Origin: Francisellaceae bacterium UBA6186
GTDB lineage: Bacteria; Pseudomonadota; Gammaproteobacteria; UBA6186; Azoamicaceae
NCBI GenBank assembly: GCA_002422785.1
Contig: DITK01000029.1
Location: 1-12,027 of the forward strand
DNA length: 12,027 nt
Reading direction: 5' to 3'
Each line of letters opens with the position of its first letter. Positions within the stretch are counted from its first letter, which is position 1. A program made the position numbers and the translations under genes. Of this stretch, positions 7,473 through 12,027 are shown in pieces. Below the pieces are notes generated by a model that did no database searches, had not been told where the DNA came from, and worked only from the letters and a program-made list of their open reading frames with translations.

Positions 7473-8306
7473 GTGAATATTAAAGATAAAAAATCTCAAT
7501 TGACAGTTCTAGGTACAAAAATCAACGTTATATCCAATAAAATAGATGACTATATTTCTTTGACGGATATGGCTAAGAAATTTGGCGGCGAGGATTTAAT
7601 TTATAGTTGGATGCGTAACCGAAATACAATAGAATTTTTGGGAATCTGGGAGCAACTACATAATAAAAATTTTAAAGGTGTCGAATTCGACACCTTTAAA
7701 ATGCAGGCTGGGCTTAATAGTTTCAGACCAACTCCAAAGAAATGGATTGATTCTACCAATGCGATAGGTCTGCAATCTCGTGCTGGTAGGTATAATGGTG
7801 GTACTTATGCCCATAAAGATCTAGCATTTGAATTTGGAACTTGGTTAAGCCCTGAATTTAAACTTTATCTTATTAAGGAGTTTCAAAAACTTAAAGATGA
7901 AGAAAGTGCACGCAATCAATCTACTTGGGATTTACATAGAACCTTAGCTAAAATTAATTACAAGATTCATACTGACGCAATAAAAGATCATATTATTCCA
8001 AAGCTTACTAATAAGCAAATAAGTGTAACTTATGCCACTGAAGCAGATGTCTTAAATGTAGCTCTATTTGGCATGACTGCAAAGGAATGGTTAGCTAGCA
8101 ATTCTGACAAAGATGGTAATATTCGTGATTTTGCAAACATATTGCAGCTTCTTGTTTTAGCAAATTTAGAATCAATTAATGCTGAATATATTAAAGAAGG
8201 TTTATCGCAATCTGAAAGACTTAAAAAATTAAATGCTGTTGCTAATGCTCAATTACGATCTTTATCAGAGAATCATAATTTAAAGATTTTATGTGCAATT
8301 GAATGA
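7473..8306 (+). CDS. KilA-N domain DNA-binding protein
   Basis: A 277-residue protein of the phage and plasmid KilA-N family, presumed to bind DNA. The KilA-N domain fills about residues 12-135. It shows ISLTDMAKKFGG, WMRNRNTIEFLGIWEQL, then FKGVEFDTFKMQAGLNSF, and then KKWIDSTNAIGL and AFEFGTWLSPEFKLYLIKEFQ. The remainder is helical and ends SERLKKLNAVANAQLRSL, as in full-length relatives, so the gene appears intact. The only usable start is GTG at 7473, because an in-frame stop lies at 7446-7448; there is no good Shine-Dalgarno. It is divergent from a truncated XRE gene and bracketed by 56-bp direct repeats. Its biological role is unknown: phage antirepressor-like functions are known in the family, but none is proven here. 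Confidence 0.87.
   Translation: MNIKDKKSQLTVLGTKINVISNKIDDYISLTDMAKKFGGEDLIYSWMRNRNTIEFLGIWEQLHNKNFKGVEFDTFKMQAGLNSFRPTPKKWIDSTNAIGLQSRAGRYNGGTYAHKDLAFEFGTWLSPEFKLYLIKEFQKLKDEESARNQSTWDLHRTLAKINYKIHTDAIKDHIIPKLTNKQISVTYATEADVLNVALFGMTAKEWLASNSDKDGNIRDFANILQLLVLANLESINAEYIKEGLSQSERLKKLNAVANAQLRSLSENHNLKILCAIE
7669..7702. repeat. 34-bp perfect palindrome inside the KilA-N gene
   Basis: Two 17-base arms, 7669-7685 and 7686-7702, are perfect reverse complements with no loop, centred on a GAATTC. The core carries GGTGT (7677-7681) and ACACC (7690-7694), the same half-sites as the inverted repeat over the gene's promoter. It encodes FKGVEFDTFK, a segment that is conserved in KilA-N proteins, so the palindrome sits within functional coding sequence. 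Confidence 0.95.
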
Positions 8307-8340
8307 TAATTTAATAAAAGCTGTCTGTAGTGATAAAATA

Positions 8341-8396
8341 GTTGCCCCTAGATCTTGTTGTTAGTCGATTTAGATCCTCTGGATGCAATAGCCTTA
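8341..8396 (+). repeat. 56-bp direct repeat, right copy
   Basis: Identical to 7259-7314, and preceded like it by an aaaatagttgcccc stretch. On the minus strand it encodes only the last codons and stop of the XRE paralogue (AIASRGSKSTNNKI); no XRE body follows. Its right edge abuts a truncated coding fragment, which makes 8396/8397 a recombination junction. Confidence 0.92.
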
Positions 8397-8398
8397 CT

Positions 8399-8470
8399 GA
8401 ACTTGTAAATTTAGAAAATGGCAAATTTAAAGAACTTTGGGAACATCAGGTTAATGGTATGGTGATATAA
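8399..8470 (+). pseudogene. C-terminal fragment of an unidentified gene
   Basis: Twenty-three codons, ELVNLENGKFKELWEHQVNG and then MVI, run to a TAA at 8468-8470. That is three bases before the next gene's ATG. Such spacing is typical of an operon, so this is probably the end of the gene that once led the following operon. It was cut where the 56-bp repeat joins. The frame opens into the repeat as far as a TTG at 8342. I cannot assign a family from so short a piece. Confidence 0.4.
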
Positions 8471-8473
8471 AAA

Positions 8474-9049
8474 ATGACTAAGCTATATTTTATAGGTAGC
8501 GCAAGTGGTAGTGGAAAAACTGCGATTATCCCTGATCTGCAAAAAATATTAGGTAGCGATATTAAAATATATGACTTCGACGATATAGGGGTACGAAAAG
8601 GGGCTGATCATAAATGGCGTCAAAGATCTACAAAGAAATGGTTACAAAAATTACTAAACAATTGCAAAGATGCAGCTTTGGTTGGTCAAATTGTTTTAGG
8701 TGAAATTTTGTCTTGTCCTTCTGCTAAAAAAATAAATAAAATTAATTTCTGTCTTTTAGATGTTAGTGATTTTGAGAGAGTGCAACGTCTTAAAAAGCGT
8801 AATACTTATGGTGCAGATCAGAATATGCTTAATTGGTCTGCATGGCTTCGCATGCACCATCAAGACCCAAAGTGGGATCTTAGTATAATTCAAAAAAATT
8901 GTGCAACTGTTATGGATTTTAGTCGATTAAATAATCTTGAAAAGTGGAATGATGTAGCAAACGTTAATATTATTGATACAACAAATTTACCGTTAATTGA
9001 AGTTACACAAAAAGTTGCTAACTGGATTAATGAGCAGGACATTATTTAA
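8474..9049 (+). CDS. P-loop NTPase, small-molecule kinase-like
   Basis: A 191-residue soluble protein starting MTKLYFIGSASGSGKTAI. The Walker A motif GSASGSGKT is at residues 8-16 and a DFDD acidic motif is near 34-37, as in adenylate, nucleoside or shikimate-type kinases. LKKRNTYGAD near 107-116 could be part of a lid region. A NIIDTTNLPLIEVTQKVANWI tail resembles the C-terminal helix of such kinases. The substrate is unknown. It is followed one base later by the HAD gene and then by an AadA-like gene in the same direction, so an operon is likely. A gene remnant ends three bases upstream. It shares its overall design, but little sequence beyond the P-loop, with the protein at 10751-11290. 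Confidence 0.75.
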   Translation: MTKLYFIGSASGSGKTAIIPDLQKILGSDIKIYDFDDIGVRKGADHKWRQRSTKKWLQKLLNNCKDAALVGQIVLGEILSCPSAKKINKINFCLLDVSDFERVQRLKKRNTYGADQNMLNWSAWLRMHHQDPKWDLSIIQKNCATVMDFSRLNNLEKWNDVANVNIIDTTNLPLIEVTQKVANWINEQDII

Positions 9050-9050
9050 A

Positions 9051-9842
9051 ATGATTTCTATTATACATTCACCAGCAACAATTAAAGATCTAGAAAGTAC
9101 TATTAAAACTATAGATCAAAACACTTTAGTTGTGTGGGATGTTGATGGAGTATTATTAACAGGAGTAGATCGGATCTTTCACAGCGAAAATATATATAAT
9201 GGTTTGGCACATAAATATACTGATTATATAGCTAATAAATATAAGTTAAATGAAACCAAAAAAGAATTATTTATAAGTCAATTATTGTTACAACGCCAAG
9301 CTAAGTTGGTTGATCCCAATATGTTAGATATTATGCAATACTTGGAACAAAATAATATCCCAAGCATAGCATTAACTTATTTTTTTGCTGGTACTTTAGG
9401 TAAGATTAAAAGTGTTGCTGATTGGAGAATTAATGAACTTGCTAATTTGGGAGTTAAGTTTAATTATGGTTTTTGCAAATTTGATCAGATTGAATTAAAC
9501 ACTTTGCCTAAAGTCAGTAGTTATTATCCACTTTATAAACAAGGAATGTTATTCTGTCTTCAGCCTAATAAAGGTTTAGTATTAAAAACTTTTCTAGAAC
9601 AAACAAATTGGGTTCCTCTAAAAGTGATATTTATTGATGACAAAATAGATAATTTGCAATCTATACAAGAAGAATTAATGGCAAAAAATATAGAATTTAT
9701 TGGCTTACATTACACTGGAGCTTTAGATTTGCCTATAGAAATTAACGAAAAGCTAGTGGAATTTCAACATGAATATTTAATGGAACATGGTGAATGGTTA
9801 ACTGATCAAAAAGCATTAATAATATTGAAAAATAAAATTTAG
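9051..9842 (+). CDS. DUF2608-type HAD-superfamily protein
   Basis: A 263-residue HAD-like protein. The start at 9051 is chosen because it lies one base after the preceding stop and because the dead copy at 6606 begins with the same peptide; an upstream in-frame start at 8997 would overlap the kinase gene. Motif I is VVWDVDGVLL, with the nucleophile Asp30 and general acid Asp32. A motif II-like ALTYFF is near 107-112, a conserved Lys is near 174 and motif IV is IFIDDKID at 193-200. The order fits a HAD phosphatase or phosphotransferase. DUF2608 proteins are known from intracellular bacteria such as Legionella and Chlamydia relatives, with no settled substrate that I know of. No signal peptide is seen, suggesting a cytoplasmic location or non-Sec export. 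Confidence 0.83.
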   Translation: MISIIHSPATIKDLESTIKTIDQNTLVVWDVDGVLLTGVDRIFHSENIYNGLAHKYTDYIANKYKLNETKKELFISQLLLQRQAKLVDPNMLDIMQYLEQNNIPSIALTYFFAGTLGKIKSVADWRINELANLGVKFNYGFCKFDQIELNTLPKVSSYYPLYKQGMLFCLQPNKGLVLKTFLEQTNWVPLKVIFIDDKIDNLQSIQEELMAKNIEFIGLHYTGALDLPIEINEKLVEFQHEYLMEHGEWLTDQKALIILKNKI

Positions 9843-9891
9843 CAAGTTAATTAAAACTTTATACAAGATTATAGAAGATTAACGAAAATTT

Positions 9892-10749
9892 ATGACATAT
9901 ATTTATAGCAAAGAAATGCAACAACAACTTAAAGATAGCATAGAATTATTAAAAATGATTTTAGGCTCAGATCTTTTAGGCGTTTATCTTTACGGTTCAT
10001 CACTTGTGGGTGGATTGCAGAAATATAGCGACATTGACTTATTCGTTATTACTACTCGTGTAACAACTCTAAAAGAAAAAACCAGGTTAATTACTGCTCT
10101 TCTTCAAATATCTGGTGTTTACATGAAAAGTTTAAAACTACCTATTGAAATGACTATTGTTGAGAAGTCAATGATTAATCCTTGGCAGTATCCACCTCGC
10201 TTTGATTTTCAATATGGTGATTGGTTACGTAATTCTTTTGAAAATGGTATTATTGAACCATGGTTAACTTATGAAATGCCAGATCTTGCACTAATTGTTA
10301 CTCAAGTTTTATTAAAGAGTAAAACTTTATATGGAGTAGAAGCGGAACTGCTATTGGCGCGTGTACCATACCATGATTTTATGAAAGCCATGCTTCATGA
10401 TTTAAATAGGCTTGCTACGGATCTTGAGCATGATACTAGAAATGTTCTACTTACTTATGTGCGGATCTGGAGTACTTTGGAAACAAACACCATAAGATCT
10501 AAACCTGCAGCAGCAGATCGGGTAATGGATCATTTACCTAAAGTGTATCAACCAGTGATGCAGCGAGCCAAATCTATATGTACTGGTGTAGAACATGAGC
10601 ATTGGGATGATATTGAAGTACTTATAAAATCATGCGCAAATTTTATGCTAGATCAAATCAATATGCAAACTTCATTAATAAATTTTAACGATACAAATAA
10701 ATTAATAAAAATAACTGATGAATCATTTTCAGAAGACTCAACACTTTAG
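9892..10749 (+). CDS. AadA-like aminoglycoside nucleotidyltransferase, ANT(3'')-type
   Basis: A 285-residue protein alignable along its length with AadA, which adenylylates streptomycin and spectinomycin with ATP. The nucleotidyltransferase motif LYGSSLVGGLQKYSDIDLFV gives Gly35-Ser36 and the metal ligands Asp47 and Asp49. The proposed catalytic base corresponds to Glu86 in LPIEMTIV (Glu87 in AadA). The next blocks are PWQYPPRFDFQYGDWLRN with Trp111, then HDTRNVLLTYVRIW with Asp181 and Arg191, and then SKPAAAD with Lys204. The family's C-terminal helical domain (KVYQPVMQRA) follows. All the key positions I can place are kept, so activity is plausible. About 25 residues beyond the family's usual end (INFNDTNK onward) are extra. 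It lies 49 bases after the HAD gene and ends one base before a convergent gene. It is distant from clinical aadA, so the true substrate may differ. Confidence 0.88.
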   Translation: MTYIYSKEMQQQLKDSIELLKMILGSDLLGVYLYGSSLVGGLQKYSDIDLFVITTRVTTLKEKTRLITALLQISGVYMKSLKLPIEMTIVEKSMINPWQYPPRFDFQYGDWLRNSFENGIIEPWLTYEMPDLALIVTQVLLKSKTLYGVEAELLLARVPYHDFMKAMLHDLNRLATDLEHDTRNVLLTYVRIWSTLETNTIRSKPAAADRVMDHLPKVYQPVMQRAKSICTGVEHEHWDDIEVLIKSCANFMLDQINMQTSLINFNDTNKLIKITDESFSEDSTL

Positions 10750-10750
10750 T

Positions 10751-11290
10751 TTATATTAATTTTTTAATATGCAATAAAATTTTTTTAGCAGCTTCAATAG
10801 CAAGGCTATTACTAACATCTAATTCTAATAAATTTGGATGCGATATGTTGATTAAGTTTTGCTTATATACATCTTCTGGATCTATTGATTTGTAACGTAA
10901 TAATCTCTCTTTATTCTGGATCCTTTTGATGTTTTCTTCTATAGAAATTGATAATTTTACTGGAATAAATAATGAATTTCTATTTAACGCCATTTGTTCA
11001 ACTTGTTTGAAAATCTTATAATCTTGCTCTACATCTCCTAATACATTAGTTAGTACGTAATTATTAATGGTTTCTTGTGACAAAAAAGTAAAAATGCCAT
11101 CTCTAATTTGAGTTATTATTTTCCAAACAAACTGTGGAATAGGAGTAAAGCCATCATAATTTAATAAAGAAAAAATTGGGTAGTTAATTAATTGATTATC
11201 ACAAATTATATATCCTTGTTTTGCAAGTTCTTTGGCTATAGTATATTTACCACTACCAGATTTACCTATTAAATAAACAATATTAGTCAT
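10751..11290 (-). CDS. P-loop NTPase, AAA/kinase-like, coupled to the acetyltransferase
   Basis: A 179-residue protein from the ATG at 11290, which overlaps the TGA of the preceding acetyltransferase as ATGA and so suggests translational coupling. The upstream ATG at 11308 would add six residues. It begins MTNIVYLIGKSGSGKYTIAK, with Walker A GKSGSGKYT at 9-17. LFIPVKLSISIEENIKRIQ and KERLLRYKSIDPED resemble the strand and lid regions of small kinases (adenylate or shikimate kinase fold). It ends with LAIEAAKKILLHIKKL. The substrate is unknown. The stop is one base from that of the convergent AadA-like gene, leaving no room for a terminator. Confidence 0.75.
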   Translation of the reverse strand: MTNIVYLIGKSGSGKYTIAKELAKQGYIICDNQLINYPIFSLLNYDGFTPIPQFVWKIITQIRDGIFTFLSQETINNYVLTNVLGDVEQDYKIFKQVEQMALNRNSLFIPVKLSISIEENIKRIQNKERLLRYKSIDPEDVYKQNLINISHPNLLELDVSNSLAIEAAKKILLHIKKLI

Positions 11291-11799
11291 AATTTTTTTA
11301 ACATCCATATTTCATGGTGATCTATATTTTCTTTTACTGTTTTAAACCCACTCTTTTCATATGTTCTAATAGCAGCAATATTTAATAGATCAGGATCAAC
11401 AAAAACAAATTCATATTTATTAAAACAAAATTTATTTATAAATCTTTCTAATGCTTTAGTTCCCACCCCTTTTCTTAAAACTTCCTTTTCTCCAATAAAA
11501 AAATCGATTGCAGCTAAAGATTGAGGCAATCCTGTTAATGGAGTGTTTCTTGCAAAATCATAAGCATTATACAATTGGATATAACCTATAGGATTATGAT
11601 CTAGCTCTATTATAAAACTATAGATCTCTTTAGCAACACCATTTTCTAATTTATATTTACTTATGTAACTCCGGTATTTTTCTTGAACTTTTTCTATGGT
11701 CCATTCAATATCAGGATCCCACCAAGCTTTTACGTGTAGAGTGTTAAACCATTTAAGAAGTAATGGGAAATGATCGTTGGCTAAAGATTTAAAAGTTAT
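11287..11799 (-). CDS. AAC(6')-like GNAT acetyltransferase lacking a canonical start codon
   Basis: The frame is open from 11811 to a TGA at 11287-11289 and matches AAC(6')-Ib-type aminoglycoside 6'-N-acetyltransferases throughout. KWFNTLHVKAWWDPD is the HxxxWW region, then VQEKYRSYI, then NPIGYIQLYNAYD. The acetyl-CoA loop is LRKGVGTKAL and the C-terminal helix is LNIAAIRTYEKSGF. Acetyl transfer from acetyl-CoA to an amine is therefore expected. There is no ATG, GTG or TTG before the TTG at 11574, which would discard the first 75 or so residues and the WW motif. An ATA at 11797-11799 (then ACT TTT AAA TCT) sits where relatives start, so the ATG may have mutated to ATA. A rare start codon or recent loss are the choices. 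About 170 residues compare with about 185 in the family. It is first in a two-gene operon with the P-loop gene. Confidence 0.75.
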   Translation of the reverse strand: MTFKSLANDHFPLLLKWFNTLHVKAWWDPDIEWTIEKVQEKYRSYISKYKLENGVAKEIYSFIIELDHNPIGYIQLYNAYDFARNTPLTGLPQSLAAIDFFIGEKEVLRKGVGTKALERFINKFCFNKYEFVFVDPDLLNIAAIRTYEKSGFKTVKENIDHHEIWMLKKL

Positions 11800-11892
11800 T
11801 TTCGTATGTAATTACAATTATCATAATATCAGGATCTGTTAATAACAAGTTCGACAAGCGGCTTGGATGTCAATGAACTTTAGGCAACCTTA

Positions 11893-11985
11893 CTGGACAA
11901 ACATTATAAAAAATTCTAGGATTTATTTAGCTTTTCTGGACTGTGTTGGACAACTTAGCAGTTTAAATTGGCTCCCCGAGACGGA
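11893..11985 (+). repeat. Proximal att-like repeat at the tRNA-Asn 3' end
   Basis: Direct partner of 7096-7188. The segment 11966-11985 is identical to the distal copy and overlaps the 3' end of tRNA-Asn, while 11893-11965 is similar but diverged. The two copies delimit about 4.8 kb. No integrase start is found next to this copy. Confidence 0.8.
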
Positions 11986-12027
11986 CTCGAACCGCCGACC
12001 CAGTGGTTAACAGCCACTTGCTCTACC
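11969..12027 (-). tRNA. tRNA-Asn(GUU), 3' part
   Basis: Read leftward, the segment gives the end of the D-arm (GGTAGAGCA) and an anticodon stem-loop with 5-bp arms AGTGG/CCACT around loop CTGTTAA. The anticodon GTT is at 12009-12011. The T-arm is GGCGG-TTCGAGT-CCGTC, the acceptor strand TCGGGGA, the discriminator G and an encoded CCA at 11969-11971. The first 17 or so bases of the gene lie beyond the window. It is the apparent integration target for the repeat-bounded segment. Confidence 0.95.

Noticed and set aside
8997..9050. Upstream start for the HAD gene
   Set aside because: It would overlap the kinase gene by 53 bases, and the duplicate at 6606 starts at the codon matching 9051.
1..12027. 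CRISPR array, rRNA genes or intact insertion sequence
   Set aside because: No regularly spaced repeats, rRNA-like sequence, transposase frame or IS-type terminal inverted repeats were found by eye.

Overview
The window comes from a strongly AT-rich genome, roughly two thirds A+T by eye. The valyl-tRNA synthetase is of the gammaproteobacterial type, and two features recur in Legionellales: DUF2608-type HAD proteins and XRE, KilA-N and aminoglycoside-enzyme-like genes beside many pseudogenes. I infer a gammaproteobacterial intracellular bacterium or endosymbiont with an eroding genome, most likely Legionellales-like. No gene here fixes the genus.

Left part (1-4400), chromosomal backbone. The window opens inside a leftward gene for a Ser/Thr/Pro-rich protein of unknown function (1-366). 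Next is a leftward class I fructose-bisphosphate aldolase gene that has lost about 140 central codons, including the Schiff-base lysine region (617-1273). Divergent from it is an intact valS (1352-4159). Its 3' end overlaps a convergent orphan XRE/HigA-like repressor gene by 12 bp.

Middle part (4400-8470), decayed accessory DNA. It holds an unknown gene split by a -1 frame change (4519-5432), the last 34 codons of a GNAT acetyltransferase, and an intact APH-fold phosphotransferase (5574-6575). A deleted copy of a DUF2608 gene follows (6606-6868). Next come the first 20 codons of a P4-type integrase (7006-6947), a copy of the tRNA-Asn 3' end with its flank (7096-7188), and a truncated XRE gene (7400-7266). 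An intact KilA-N gene (7473-8306) contains a 34-bp perfect palindrome. A 56-bp direct repeat derived from the XRE gene's 3' end lies on each side of the KilA-N gene.

Right part (8474-11811), small-molecule-modifying enzymes. Rightward are a P-loop kinase-like protein, the intact DUF2608 HAD protein and an AadA-like aminoglycoside nucleotidyltransferase. Convergent with them, and separated by one base, is a leftward pair: an AAC(6')-like acetyltransferase whose frame lacks a normal start codon, coupled by an ATGA overlap to a second P-loop kinase-like protein. The window ends inside a leftward tRNA-Asn(GUU) gene.

The 4.8 kb between the tRNA-Asn 3' end and its copy at 7169-7188 has the architecture of an integrated element, with an integrase remnant just outside the distal copy. 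With the APH gene just outside, homologues of all three aminoglycoside-modifying classes (phosphotransferase, nucleotidyltransferase, acetyltransferase) lie within about 6.3 kb. They are mixed with HAD and P-loop phosphotransfer proteins. I infer a tRNA-associated island for modifying aminoglycoside-like or other small molecules, now partly decaying.
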